This document shows positions 35,736 through 45,855 of a stretch of DNA of 64,000 bases, in pieces. How positions within the stretch are numbered: position 1 is the first letter of the stretch; every line of letters begins with the position of its first letter. Below the pieces are notes generated by a model. That model saw nothing but the letters and a program-made list of their open reading frames with translations. It did not search any database and had not been told where the DNA came from. The translations under genes and the position numbers were made by a program. The DNA is from SCUS01 sp966211675 (GTDB lineage Bacteria; Myxococcota_A; Polyangia; Polyangiales; Ga0077539): the NCBI GenBank assembly GCA_966211675.1, contig CBIHPK010000010.1, positions 1 to 64,000 on the forward strand. The letters run 5' to 3'.

Positions 35736-36518
35736 GTGCAACGGCGGATGCTGCCTCGATGGTTGGTTTCAACGGTGATCCTCGTGGCCCCGGCGCTCGT
35801 CGCCGCGCAACCCGCGCCGGTTCCAGGGCCTTCCCCGGTGCCGGCCCCGTCCGCTGCGGCGCCGATGGTGATGCCCGCGCCGCCCGCGACCACGCCGCCC
35901 TCGACGACGCTCGCGACGCTCCCGGCGCCCGCGCCGGTGACGGGTCGATCGGTGGCGCTGCGCGAGATCGACGGCGAGATGACGTCGCTCTCCAACGACC
36001 TGACCGCGGCGCACACGCGGCTGCAGCAGCTGACCGCGGCGGTGCTGAGCCAGGTGGGCGGCGGCGGCGCGCAGCTGATCATCGAGCACCAGAACGACAT
36101 GGGATCGACGTTCCGTCTGGCGCGCGCGACCTACAGTCTCGACGGGGCGACGATCGGCACGCGCACCGACGAGAACGGCTCGCTGGCCGAACAGCGGACC
36201 TTCCCGGTCTTCGACGGGCGCATCACGTCGGGCGAGCACTCGCTCACGGTCAGCCTGGAGTACCAGGGCAACGGGTTCGGGATCTTCTCGTACATCCGGG
36301 GCTACACCTTCCGCGCGCGGTCGGTGCAGGCCTTCAGCGTCCCGGAGGGGCGGGCGCTCCGGCTGATCGTGGTGGGTTATGAGCGCGGCGGCGCGACGAC
36401 CGCTGTCGAAGAGCGGCCTGCGATCCGATACACGCAGCAGGTGATGACAATCCCCGAGGCGACGGCGTTGTCGAACGCCTCCGTGGGCGGAGCGGCAGCA
36501 GCGCCGGCGGCGCGATGA
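35736..36518 (+). CDS. Periplasmic coiled-coil protein, first of a duplicated pair
   Basis: 260 residues from GTG 35736, chosen because GGAGG lies six bases upstream. A cleavable signal (RRMLPRWLVSTVILVAPALVAA) is followed by a Pro/Ala linker, a coiled coil (about residues 72-105: REIDGEMTSLSNDLTAAHTRL, 20 or more residues) and a beta-rich half with DMGSTFRLARATYSLDGATI, YEGRS-type strings and SVPEGRALRLIVVGYERGG. It is paralogous to the next gene. Such proteins are often labelled dihydrolipoamide acetyltransferase-like in myxobacteria; no catalytic residue supports that. It opens the seven-gene operon. Confidence 0.72.
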   Translation: MQRRMLPRWLVSTVILVAPALVAAQPAPVPGPSPVPAPSAAAPMVMPAPPATTPPSTTLATLPAPAPVTGRSVALREIDGEMTSLSNDLTAAHTRLQQLTAAVLSQVGGGGAQLIIEHQNDMGSTFRLARATYSLDGATIGTRTDENGSLAEQRTFPVFDGRITSGEHSLTVSLEYQGNGFGIFSYIRGYTFRARSVQAFSVPEGRALRLIVVGYERGGATTAVEERPAIRYTQQVMTIPEATALSNASVGGAAAAPAAR

Positions 36519-36544
36519 GGCAGTCAGTGAAGAGGCGAGACGGC

Positions 36545-37321
36545 ATGCGGCGGTTTACGGCGACGGTAATGGTGCTCGTGGCGATGGCGCCGGGCGGGGT
36601 GGCGCTGGCGCAGCAGCTCGGCGACGGCGGGCCTGGCCCTGCGCCGACCACGACCCCGGAGCCCGCGGGCCTCGCGGTGGACGGCGGCGCTCCGACGCAG
36701 GCTCCGGTCGGCGACGACGGTGGGGCGGTCACGGGAGAGCAGTACGTCGTTCGGCTGCGCAACCTCGAACAGCGCATCAATGAGCTGAAGGAGGAGATCT
36801 TCCGCTCGAAGGCTCGGCTGTCCCTGCTGGCCGAGTCGGTGCTGCAGAACGCCGTCGGCGGCTCGCGCGCGCAGATCGTCCACCAGAACGAGATGGGCGG
36901 CTCGTACCGGCTGGCGACGGTCGTGTACTCGCTCGACGGCGCCCCGATCTTCAACCGCGAAGACGAGTCCGGGGCGCTGGCCGATCGCCGGGAGTTCCAG
37001 GTCTACAACGGGCAGATCGGCTCCGGCGATCACAGCCTCGGCGTGAACCTGACGTACATCGGCGCGGGCCTGCCTTACATGCGCGGGTATCGCTTCTCCG
37101 TGCGCTCGACGCAGAGCTTCTCGGTCCCGGAGGGCAAGGCGATCCAGATCCGAGTGGTCGGCTTCGAGAAGGGCGGTCCCCTGGAGTCCCCCGAGAGCCG
37201 CCCCGCCGTCCGGTACGTCCAGCGCGTGATCTCGCTGCGGGAAGCGGCCGAGGGCGCCGAGACCGCGACGACGACGCCGACGACGCCGGCGGCACCGACG
37301 GGCGGGAACGGGACCCGATGA
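36545..37321 (+). CDS. Periplasmic coiled-coil protein, second of the pair
   Basis: 258 residues from ATG 36545 (MRRFTATVMV), which has AGAGG about nine bases upstream; an ATG at 36515 overlapping the previous stop is an alternative. Same architecture as its neighbour: signal peptide, coiled coil (LRNLEQRINELKEEIFRSK), then the EMGGSYRLATVVYSLDGAPI, YMRGYRFSVRSTQSFSVPEG strings that match the first copy almost strand for strand. It probably forms a heteromer with it. Its stop overlaps the ATG of the next gene. Confidence 0.74.
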   Translation: MRRFTATVMVLVAMAPGGVALAQQLGDGGPGPAPTTTPEPAGLAVDGGAPTQAPVGDDGGAVTGEQYVVRLRNLEQRINELKEEIFRSKARLSLLAESVLQNAVGGSRAQIVHQNEMGGSYRLATVVYSLDGAPIFNREDESGALADRREFQVYNGQIGSGDHSLGVNLTYIGAGLPYMRGYRFSVRSTQSFSVPEGKAIQIRVVGFEKGGPLESPESRPAVRYVQRVISLREAAEGAETATTTPTTPAAPTGGNGTR

Positions 37322-39789
37322 AGCGCCGGGGGATTCGGGCCCGCGGGCTCTCCGCGGTGCTGGCGGTGCTCATCGGGCCGTCCGTCGCGCGGTCGCAGGA
37401 CCTCGGGGACGTCGGCTCGCAGCTCACGGTGCTCGAGGGGCAGACCGCGCAGATCGGTCAGCTCGCGACGAGCGCGGCGAGCGGCGCCGCGCGACAGGGC
37501 CCCGACTACCAGGAGCGCTTCGCCGACGCCGAGCTGCTCTACCGGCTGCGCGACTACGCGCGCTCGGCGGTGCTCTTCACCGACATCGTCGAGAACTACG
37601 CCAACACCCCGGCCTTTCCCCAGGGCCTGTACCTCCTGGGGGACGCGCTCTTCCAGGCCGGCGATCGCTACGGCGCGCGCACCCGCTTCCGCCAGGTGCT
37701 CGACCACGCCAACGAGCCGGTGTTTCGCCCCTTCGTCCAGAGGGCGCTGGGTCGGCTCATCGAGATCGAGATCGCCCTCGGCGCCAACGACGAGGAGAGC
37801 AGCCGCCGCGTCGAGGAGTACTTCCGTCGCCTCGGCCAGATCCCACCGTCCGAGATCGAGGCCCAGACCACGTACATCCGAGGGAAGTTCCTCTTCCTTC
37901 GCGGCACCCCCGACCTCGACGGCGCCCGCCAGGCCTTCGAGGCGATTCCCGCGACAGCCCCGCTCTATCCGCAGGCCCGCTACTTCCTCGGCGCGATCCT
38001 CACGGTGCGCCAGCAGTACCCCGAGGCCATCGAGGCCTTCCAGCGGGTGAGCCAGCTTGAGGCCGACGGCCCCGAGCAGCAGCGCGTGATCGACCTGTCG
38101 ATCCTCGCGGTGGGCCGCCTCCAGGTCGAGCGGGAGAGCTTCGACGCGGCCATCGAGAGCTACCAGCGCATCGGCCGCAACTCCTCCTATTTCGACCGCG
38201 CGCTCTTCGAGCAGGCGTGGGCGTACATCAAGCTGGGCGACGCGATCCGCGCCGAGCGCGCTCTGGAGATCCTCGCGATCTCCGCGCCGGACTCGCCGCT
38301 CATCCCCGAGGGGAAGCTGCTCTGGGGCAACCTGCTGCTTCGCACCGGTCGCTTCCAGCGCGCCCAGCAGGTGTTCCAGGAGGTGCGCGACCAGTTCGGC
38401 CCGATCTACCAGCAGATCACCCAGGCCACCGACCGCGCGAACCCCGAGCTGTATTTCCGCGAGCTCATCCGGTCCAACCTCCAGGTGTTCGACGCGAGCA
38501 GCTTCCTGCCAGCGCAGGCCCTCGCGTGGGTTCGTCAGGAGGGCGGGCTCGACAACAGCATGCGGGTCATCTCCGACCTCAACACCTGCCGCACCTACGT
38601 GCGCGAGGCGACGGACCTCATCGACCGGCTCAACGCCGCGCTCAACGCCCCGTCGCGCTCGCACGTCTTCCAGGATCTCGGCCGCGCTCGGCAGCGCGTC
38701 TGGCAGGTGCTCAACCGCGCCTCGCAGCTCCGTGAGTCGGTCGCCCTCGTGATGGACCGCGGCGCCGACGCAAGCAACGTCGACCTCCAGGGGATCATCA
38801 GCCAGCGACGCGCGCTCTCGGCCCAGATCGGCCGACTCCCGATCGACGACGACGGCCTCCGTCGGCGCGATCGCCAGGCCGACAACGAGCTCCAGACCCT
38901 CTCGCAGACCCTCCAGCGCAACCAGCAGCGCGTCGATGGCCTCGAGGCCATGGTCGTCGCCATCGAGCGCTACCTGGCCGACCCGTCGCACCAGAGCGCG
39001 ACGCTCGATCGCACCACGCTGCAGACCGAGCTCGGCCAGCAGCGGGCCGCATTGCAGCAGTACCGCGATCGCGTCACCAACATCCGCCGGATGATCAGCG
39101 CGGCCCGATCGCAGATCGGCCCCGGTGATCCCCGCTATGCCCACGACGTGGAGATGCGCGCGCAGCTCCGTGACCTCGTGGCGCGCGAGGTGGCGGCGCT
39201 GCGTTCCGCGGGTCGCCTGCCGGCCGAGGCGGAGGGCCTGCTCGCCCGCCTCGATCGCCTCGATCAGGGCATCGAGGCCGCCGACGCCCGCATCAACACC
39301 CTGGTCGATCAGCGCGTCGTCGTGATCACCAACCAGGTGCACGAGGAGGAGACCCGGGTCGCGGGCTTCCGCGAGCGCCTCGGGGCCCTCGAGCGTGAGG
39401 CCGAGGACGTGGTGGGCAACCTGATCCAGCAGCAGTTTCGCCAGGTGCGGCTGCAGTTCTACCAGATCGTGATGCGCGCAGACCTCGGCCTCGTCGACGT
39501 CGCGTGGGAGGAGCGCGAGGAGCACAACAACCGCGCCCGCCTCCTCGCCGAGGAGCAGAACCGAGAGATCTCCGCGCTCAACGACGAGTTCAGCGAGGTG
39601 GTCGAGGGCGCCTCGGCGGCCGACGCCCAGCAGCTCGCCGCCCCCCGACCCGCCTCTCCCGACGCCGCACCCGCGGCCTCTTCCGCGCCGGGGCAGACCC
39701 CCGCGCCGACTCCAGCCCCGGCGCCGACGCCGGGTGTCACCCCGCCTCCGACCGCCCCGCAGGGTGCGACGCAGGGGCCGGGTCAATGA
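37318..39789 (+). CDS. Large periplasmic TPR/coiled-coil protein
   Basis: 823 residues with a signal peptide (MKRRGIRARGLSAVLAVLIG). The first half holds TPR-like repeats (LYLLGDALFQAGDRYGARTRFRQV in parts, YEQA, AIEAFQRVSQ, AIESYQRIG); the second half is strongly helical and charged (DRLNAALNA, RQADNELQTLSQTLQRNQQRV), suggesting a long coiled coil, then a Pro-rich tail. It sits between the coiled-coil pair and the GltD-like gene with overlapping or 8-base joints, so it is a subunit or assembly factor of the same envelope complex. Confidence 0.74.
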   Translation: MKRRGIRARGLSAVLAVLIGPSVARSQDLGDVGSQLTVLEGQTAQIGQLATSAASGAARQGPDYQERFADAELLYRLRDYARSAVLFTDIVENYANTPAFPQGLYLLGDALFQAGDRYGARTRFRQVLDHANEPVFRPFVQRALGRLIEIEIALGANDEESSRRVEEYFRRLGQIPPSEIEAQTTYIRGKFLFLRGTPDLDGARQAFEAIPATAPLYPQARYFLGAILTVRQQYPEAIEAFQRVSQLEADGPEQQRVIDLSILAVGRLQVERESFDAAIESYQRIGRNSSYFDRALFEQAWAYIKLGDAIRAERALEILAISAPDSPLIPEGKLLWGNLLLRTGRFQRAQQVFQEVRDQFGPIYQQITQATDRANPELYFRELIRSNLQVFDASSFLPAQALAWVRQEGGLDNSMRVISDLNTCRTYVREATDLIDRLNAALNAPSRSHVFQDLGRARQRVWQVLNRASQLRESVALVMDRGADASNVDLQGIISQRRALSAQIGRLPIDDDGLRRRDRQADNELQTLSQTLQRNQQRVDGLEAMVVAIERYLADPSHQSATLDRTTLQTELGQQRAALQQYRDRVTNIRRMISAARSQIGPGDPRYAHDVEMRAQLRDLVAREVAALRSAGRLPAEAEGLLARLDRLDQGIEAADARINTLVDQRVVVITNQVHEEETRVAGFRERLGALEREAEDVVGNLIQQQFRQVRLQFYQIVMRADLGLVDVAWEEREEHNNRARLLAEEQNREISALNDEFSEVVEGASAADAQQLAAPRPASPDAAPAASSAPGQTPAPTPAPAPTPGVTPPPTAPQGATQGPGQ

Positions 39790-39797
39790 GGGCTTCC

Positions 39798-42700
39798 ATG
39801 CGATGGCGGATCGGTTTCCTTCTGCTCGTGGCGATGCTCGCCGGGCGCGTTCGCCTGGAGGCGCAGCCCATTCCCGCTGCCGGGGACGCCGGGGGCGTGT
39901 CCTCCCCGGTGGCCTCCGACGCTTCGGGGATGTCCTCGGGGATCACCTCGGATGACGCTTCGGTCGCGCCGCGCACGAGCGCCGATCAGGCGGTGGGCTC
40001 GACGCTCACGGGCGGTCCGCCGCCGCAGTCCGTCACGCCGCGTCCCGCGCCGACCCCGGAGCAGATCGAGGCCCTGCGGCTGCTCGAGGCGGAGGTCGAC
40101 GGATTTCTCCAGCGCGGACAGGGGTTCCGTAGCTCCGTCAACGGGCTGCTGACACGCGAGCACGACCGGCAGCTCGGTCGGCTGCGAGCGGGCTTCGATC
40201 GACAGATCCAGGCCGAGCGCGCGGCCGAGGGCGAGGCGAGGCGTCACGCGATCCAGGTGTTCGAGCGCTTCCTCGAGACCTATCCCGAGGACACGGAGCG
40301 CACGCCGGACGTGATGTTCCGCCTCGCAGAGCTCTACTACGACGAGTCGGCCTACTCGCGCCTCGCCGCGATGGACGTCGCCGACCACCGCCGCGAGGAG
40401 CTTCGCGCTCAGGGGCTCCCGACCGACACGGTGCAGGACCCGCCGATCGACTACCGCTGCTCGATCCTCCTCTATCGCCACGTCATCTCCCGCTTCTCCG
40501 GCTTCCGGATGAGCGACACCACGCACTACCTCCTGGGGTGGGTGCTGAAGGAGATGGGGCGCGAGGAGGAGGCCATCAACGCCTACAAGGGCATGGTCTG
40601 CCCGTCGCGCTTCCACTACGACCCCTCGCAGGGTCTCGACCTCGCGGCGCCGCTCGTCCCGAGCGACCAGCCGGTGGTCTGCCCGCACCTCTTCGACATG
40701 CTCCGCCCGCGCGCCCCGGAGCTGGTCTCGCCGGCCGTTCCTGCGGCCGCCCCGGGGACCGACGCCGCCGTCGCGCTGCCTCCGCTGCCCGAGCTCGCCG
40801 CCAACCAGACGGTCGGGATTCCGAACGACTACGCGACCTGCGAGCCGATGCGCGGCCCCAACAACCTCCCGTCCCGGTACGCGGGCGAGGTCTGGTACTA
40901 CATCGGCGACTACCACTTCGACAGCGCTCGGGACGACGAGGGCAACGCGCTAGCGATCGCCGCGTACCGCGCGTCGATGCGGGCGAGCCTGAAGCCGAGG
41001 CCGCCGGTGGCCAACCGCCTCCCCGCGGCCGGGATCCAGGGCGCAGGAGAGTCCGGCACGCAGATGCCGGCCGCCGCGCGGGCGCAGTTCGATCCGACGA
41101 TGGAGTACGGCGTCTTCTGGTCGAAGGCGCTCTACAAGGTCGGCTGGGCGTTCTTCCGCATGCAGAACGGCTACCCCGAGGCGCTGCGAAACTTCTCGCT
41201 GCTGCTCGACTACTACGACTACGTCGGCGCCGAGGCCGGGTCGCAGGGCAACCGCTCGGACACCATCAAGTGGATCGGCGTGATCTTCTCGGAGAGCGAC
41301 TGGGGCTCCGGGCCGGGGGACGACGTCACCCGCTGCCAGGGGCTCGTCGATCAGGTCGCGCAGCCGCCCGCCGACGCGGCGCGTCCCTTCGACTGCGCGG
41401 GCATCCTGCGCATGACCTCGCCCGCCGATCCGGCGCAGATCGCGGCGGCCCGCGAGGGCCAGGCGGCGCAGCGCGCGGTGCCCGTGCCCGGACGCCCGAC
41501 GTACATCCCGCAGGACCGCCCGTGGACCCCGGAGGCCTACCTCGAGCTCGCCAACGACTACTTCCAGCAGACGAAGTACTACGAGGCGATCACGCTCTAC
41601 CGGCTCTTCCTCGCGCTGTATCCGCTGCACGAGCGGGCGCCGCGGGTGGCCGAGAGCATCGCGATCTCCTACGAGCGCCAGCGTCGCTTCGACCAGGCGA
41701 TCGACGCCCGCGGCGGCCTCGGCCGCTACACCGAGGGCAGCGCGTGGTGGAACGCCAACAACAACCACCCCGACGCCCAGCGCTACGCCGACACGGTCGC
41801 GCGCAACTCGCTGCATGACACGGCGCTCCAGCACCACCAGGCCGCGGGGCAGCTCCGTCAGCGCGGCCGCGAGCTCGCGGCGCAGGCCGCCGGGCAGACC
41901 GGCGCCGCGCAGGCGCAGCTGCAGGCCGACGCGCTCGACCGGCTCCGCCAGGCGGACACCGAGTACCAGGCCGCGGTGCGCGCCTACACCCAGTTCATCG
42001 AGAACTATCCCAACGACGAGGCCGCGTACGAGTTCCGGTACAACCGGGCCGACGCGCTGTTCTGGTCGCGCAACTACCAGGAGGCCTCGCGCGCCTACTC
42101 GGACGTGCGTGAGTCCAACGAGAACGATCAGTTCCTCGTGGCCTCGGCGTACATGGCCGTGAAGTCCCAGGAGGCGTTCATCCGCCTGCAGGCGCAGCGG
42201 CGCGCGTTCGATCCGTGCCTCGCGCTGCGAGCCGGCATCCCGGCCTCGGAGCTGACGGACGAGGGTGGCACCCGGCTGTTGACCGACGAGCAGGTGACCA
42301 CCTGCACGGCGCCGCCGGCCACCGGCACCACCGTGACCGAGCTCAACATCCCCGAGCCCGTGGCGTCGCTGATGGCGGTGCGCATCGCGTTCTCCAACCG
42401 TGTCCCGGTGAACCTCGACACCGCCTCGGCGCTCACCGACGTGGTGACGGTGGACAACGAGCACCCGGAGAACAACCCCCCGTTCCGGCCGAAGTTCGCC
42501 TACCTCAACGCGCGCACCCTGCTGCGCTACGGCCACGCCCGCGAGGCCGAGGCGCTCTACCGTCAGATCCTGCAGGTGTACTGCTCGGACGCGACGGTGG
42601 CGGCGGCGTCCTTCGACGACCTCAACAACCTGTTCGTGTTGCAGGGGCGCCAGGACGAGCTCGAGGCGCTGGCCCACGAGCAGGAGCAGCGGACCTGCCA

Positions 42701-44243
42701 GGGCGTCGACCGCGATCGGCTCCGAGGGATCGGCGTCGACCGTGAGTTCCGTCTCGCGCTGGCGCTCTTCCAACAGGCTGAGCGTGCTCCTGCCAATGAG
42801 GCGGGAGCCCTGTACGAGCGGGCCGCCCACGACATGGAAGCGGCCGTGAACTCGAACCGCAACCACCCGCAGGCCGCGCTGGCGACCTACTACGTTGCGC
42901 TCGCCTACGAGCGCACGGGGCGCTTCGACACCGCGACGCAGACCTATCAGCGGATCACCCGGGACTTCAACAACACCCAGGACACCGCCGGGCACGAGCT
43001 CACCGGTGAGGCGCTCACCCAGCGAGTGAACATCCTCGAGGTGTCGAACTTCCGCGCCGCGGTGAACCTCGAGCGCATCTTCGATTTCGACAGCTCGATC
43101 CGCTACTACAACAACGTCGTGACGGACCGTCGCTTCGCCAGCGCGGCGGATCACGCGAGCCACGTCCACGACTCGCTCGCGTCCATCGCGCTGATCAACA
43201 CCAACCTCGGACGCTGGGACGCCGCCCGCGCCGCCTGGATCGCGTTCGCCCCAAGGGCGGAGGCGGGCCGGGAGCGCGCGGAGGCCGAGTTCCGCGCGGC
43301 GGAGATGCCCTACAAGGCGTCCAACTGGGCGGTCGCTCTCACGTCGCTGCAGGACTACCTGCGCCGCACGCCGGCGAGCTCGGACACCGCGCAGTTCCGG
43401 GTGCGGGCTCAGTACGACATCGCGCTCACCCATCGCAGCCTCGGCAATGACCGCAACTACCGTGCGGCCCTGCGCGAGGTCGTGGCGGTGTTCCGCAGCT
43501 CCGGCCAGCAGCCGGGCTCGCCCGCCGCCGCGTGGGCCGCCGAGGCGCTCTTCCGCGACCTCGACGACCAGGTGAACCAGTTCACGCAGGTGCAGTTCCA
43601 GCGCGGCGAGCCCGCTGCGCTGACGGCACAGATCAACCGCTTCAAGGAGCAGCTCCGGGTGATCGACGCGTCCGCGCGTGAGGTCGTCTCGCTGCGCGGC
43701 GGTGAGTACTCGATCGGCGCGCTGACTCGTCAGGGCGAGGCGCACGAGTACCTCGCGACCCAGGAGGCCCGCATCGCGACGCTCATCGTCGTGCCGGCGG
43801 CCCAGCAGCGGCAGATCGCGACCGCGACCGCGCAGCTCGACCGGGCCGAGGCGGCGGCCAACCGGCTTCCGGAGGACAACCCCAACCGGCAGGTGCTGCT
43901 CGACCGCGTCCAGGAGGGGCGCGATCGACTGGCGGCGCAGCAGCAGGCGCAGCAGGAGGAGGTCCAGCGCAGCTTCGACGCCGAGGCCGAGGCCGAGCGC
44001 AAGCTCGCCATCATCAACTACGGCACGGCGGTCTACACCTCCCGCAACCAGAACATCCCCACCCCGTACGCCGCGCGCGCTCTCGAGCACATGCGGCTCG
44101 ACGAGAACCGTCCGCTGGTGGACTCGGCGCTCACCCAGCAGCGGGTGTTCGAGTACCGCAGCGGGATGTTCGACGGCGAGGCGCCCGGCGCTACCGTCAC
44201 CCAGACCACCCCGGTCGCCGGTCCCGGTCTCGTCAGCGAATGA
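39798..44243 (+). CDS. gltD: GltD/AgmU-like large periplasmic TPR protein
   Basis: 1481 residues from ATG 39798, preferred over 39786 because GAGGG lies five bases before it. Signal peptide MRWRIGFLLLVAMLAGRVRL, then many TPR units (YEAITLYRLFLALYP; EALYRQIL; YETAT-type TYQRITRDF; ALTSLQDYLRR) through most of the chain. Size, signal and the following small, TPR-lipoprotein and TonB-like genes match the gltD-E-F-G order of Myxococcus xanthus, whose products form the periplasmic part of the gliding/envelope motor. AgmU homology is inferred from order and repeats, not proven. The internal Tyr/Gln-rich helices contain no catalytic motifs. Confidence 0.62.
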   Translation: MRWRIGFLLLVAMLAGRVRLEAQPIPAAGDAGGVSSPVASDASGMSSGITSDDASVAPRTSADQAVGSTLTGGPPPQSVTPRPAPTPEQIEALRLLEAEVDGFLQRGQGFRSSVNGLLTREHDRQLGRLRAGFDRQIQAERAAEGEARRHAIQVFERFLETYPEDTERTPDVMFRLAELYYDESAYSRLAAMDVADHRREELRAQGLPTDTVQDPPIDYRCSILLYRHVISRFSGFRMSDTTHYLLGWVLKEMGREEEAINAYKGMVCPSRFHYDPSQGLDLAAPLVPSDQPVVCPHLFDMLRPRAPELVSPAVPAAAPGTDAAVALPPLPELAANQTVGIPNDYATCEPMRGPNNLPSRYAGEVWYYIGDYHFDSARDDEGNALAIAAYRASMRASLKPRPPVANRLPAAGIQGAGESGTQMPAAARAQFDPTMEYGVFWSKALYKVGWAFFRMQNGYPEALRNFSLLLDYYDYVGAEAGSQGNRSDTIKWIGVIFSESDWGSGPGDDVTRCQGLVDQVAQPPADAARPFDCAGILRMTSPADPAQIAAAREGQAAQRAVPVPGRPTYIPQDRPWTPEAYLELANDYFQQTKYYEAITLYRLFLALYPLHERAPRVAESIAISYERQRRFDQAIDARGGLGRYTEGSAWWNANNNHPDAQRYADTVARNSLHDTALQHHQAAGQLRQRGRELAAQAAGQTGAAQAQLQADALDRLRQADTEYQAAVRAYTQFIENYPNDEAAYEFRYNRADALFWSRNYQEASRAYSDVRESNENDQFLVASAYMAVKSQEAFIRLQAQRRAFDPCLALRAGIPASELTDEGGTRLLTDEQVTTCTAPPATGTTVTELNIPEPVASLMAVRIAFSNRVPVNLDTASALTDVVTVDNEHPENNPPFRPKFAYLNARTLLRYGHAREAEALYRQILQVYCSDATVAAASFDDLNNLFVLQGRQDELEALAHEQEQRTCQGVDRDRLRGIGVDREFRLALALFQQAERAPANEAGALYERAAHDMEAAVNSNRNHPQAALATYYVALAYERTGRFDTATQTYQRITRDFNNTQDTAGHELTGEALTQRVNILEVSNFRAAVNLERIFDFDSSIRYYNNVVTDRRFASAADHASHVHDSLASIALINTNLGRWDAARAAWIAFAPRAEAGRERAEAEFRAAEMPYKASNWAVALTSLQDYLRRTPASSDTAQFRVRAQYDIALTHRSLGNDRNYRAALREVVAVFRSSGQQPGSPAAAWAAEALFRDLDDQVNQFTQVQFQRGEPAALTAQINRFKEQLRVIDASAREVVSLRGGEYSIGALTRQGEAHEYLATQEARIATLIVVPAAQQRQIATATAQLDRAEAAANRLPEDNPNRQVLLDRVQEGRDRLAAQQQAQQEEVQRSFDAEAEAERKLAIINYGTAVYTSRNQNIPTPYAARALEHMRLDENRPLVDSALTQQRVFEYRSGMFDGEAPGATVTQTTPVAGPGLVSE

Positions 44244-44254
44244 TCAGAGGAACG

Positions 44255-45835
44255 ATGCGCTCCACTCCCTCCACCACCGCGGTCCTGGCGATCCTGCTGA
44301 GCCTGACGGCCAACGCGTGCTCGTCCACCCCCGAGCCGACGACCCCGCGCCCGACGCAGTCGAGCTCCGGGGGCGACACGACCGCGACCACGCCGGACGC
44401 GGGCCTGTCCGAGTCCACGACGGCGCAGACCACCCCGCCCCCGCCGACCCCGGAGCCCGCCGCGGCCGTGACGCCGACTCCGGCGACGGACACGCCAGCG
44501 CCGGGATCCGCCACGGCGAGCTCTCGCGTGACCCTCTCCGGGTCCGCGCGAAGCTCCTTCGATCAGGGCCTGCAGGCCGCCCGCGCCGGACAGCTCGAGC
44601 AGGCGATGCAGGCCTTCCAGTCGACCATGAGCGCGGAGCCCCGGGCCGCGCAGGCCGCCTACAACGCCGCGGTCGTCGCCGAGCGGCAGGGCAACGACGG
44701 CGCGGCGGACGGGCTCTACACGCGAGCGCTGGCCATGCAGGCCGACTACGACCCCGCGGTCGTGGGCAGGGCCCGGATGCTCGTCCGTCAGCGGCGCATC
44801 CCCGAGGCTGTCTCCTTCGCGGCGGCGGTGGCCCGGGCCAACCCCCGCAACGCCCTCATCCGCGCCGAGTACGCGCGGCTGCTGGTGCTGAACAACCGCG
44901 CCAACGACGCCATCGAGGAGGCGCGGCAGGTGCTGCGCTTCGACGAGCGCAGCGTCGCGGCGAGGCTCGCGGTGGCCGAGGCGTACCGCGCTCAGGGGCA
45001 CGGCGACCTCGCGCTCTACATCGTCAACGACCTCATCAACGGCGCGGACCCCAACCACCAGAACAACGGCGCGGGCGCCAGCAACCCGGAGGTCCAGCAC
45101 CTGCGCGGGCTGCTCCAGATCGAGATCGAGCGCAACGTGCCGGCGGCGATCCAGTCCTTCGAGCGGGCGGTGCAGCTCTCGCCCGAATACGTCGAGGCGC
45201 GCAACAACCTCGGCGTGCAGTTTCTCAACGCGGGCAATTACGAGCAGGCGGTGGCGAACCTCAGCGCGGCGGTCGCGCTGGCGCCGAGCTGGGCCAAGGC
45301 GCACCTCAACCTCGGCGACGCCCTCCGGGCCACGCGGCAGTACGACCGTGCGATGCAGGAGTTCCAGCGAGTGCAGCAGCTCGATGGGTCGCTTCTGGAG
45401 GTCCACTACAACACCGGGCGGCTCTACGCCGATCAGGCCCGTGACGTGACCGGCACCGCGGTGGACGCGCTACAGCGCAAGGTCACGCTGCTCCAGCAGG
45501 CGCAGGCGGCCTTCACCCGCTTCCGCGACGCGCTCGGCGCCCAGTACGCGTCGCACCCCCGGCACGAAGACGTCGAGGGTCAGCTCTCGCGCCTGCCGCA
45601 GGCCCTGGAGCGCGCGAACCGTGCGTTGCAGCGCGCCCAGGCCGCCGCCCGTCGCACCGGCGCCACCCCTGCCGCGACGCCCACGCCGGCCGCGACGCCC
45701 ACGCCGGCCGCGACGCCGGCCCCTGCGCCGACCCCTGTGCCGGCTGCCCCCGAGACCCCAGCTCCAGCCCCGACTCCGGCGCCCGCCGCTCCCGCGGACA
45801 GTACGCCCGGTCAGGCTGGGGGGACGGCACCGTGA
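44255..45835 (+). CDS. TPR lipoprotein (GltE-like)
   Basis: 526 residues from ATG 44255 with AGAGG just before it. Lipobox signal (RSTPSTTAVLAILLSLTANAC), a Thr/Pro-rich stretch, then TPR repeats (AAYNAAVVAERQGN, EAYRAQGHGDLALYIVN, AIQSFERAVQLSPEYVEARNNLG, read as separate units) and a Pro/Ala/Thr-rich tail. An outer-membrane TPR lipoprotein in this position fits GltE, which interacts with GltD in M. xanthus. Confidence rests mostly on gene order. Confidence 0.6.
   Translation: MRSTPSTTAVLAILLSLTANACSSTPEPTTPRPTQSSSGGDTTATTPDAGLSESTTAQTTPPPPTPEPAAAVTPTPATDTPAPGSATASSRVTLSGSARSSFDQGLQAARAGQLEQAMQAFQSTMSAEPRAAQAAYNAAVVAERQGNDGAADGLYTRALAMQADYDPAVVGRARMLVRQRRIPEAVSFAAAVARANPRNALIRAEYARLLVLNNRANDAIEEARQVLRFDERSVAARLAVAEAYRAQGHGDLALYIVNDLINGADPNHQNNGAGASNPEVQHLRGLLQIEIERNVPAAIQSFERAVQLSPEYVEARNNLGVQFLNAGNYEQAVANLSAAVALAPSWAKAHLNLGDALRATRQYDRAMQEFQRVQQLDGSLLEVHYNTGRLYADQARDVTGTAVDALQRKVTLLQQAQAAFTRFRDALGAQYASHPRHEDVEGQLSRLPQALERANRALQRAQAAARRTGATPAATPTPAATPTPAATPAPAPTPVPAAPETPAPAPTPAPAAPADSTPGQAGGTAP
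45671..45717 (+). repeat. 18-base tandem repeat in the TPR lipoprotein tail
   Basis: Two and a half copies of an 18-base unit GCCGCGACGCCCACGCCG code for AATPTP repeats. It can vary in length by slippage without frameshift, altering the Pro/Ala tail. Confidence 0.7.
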
Positions 45836-45855
45836 TAGCTTTCGTGAGGTTCCCA

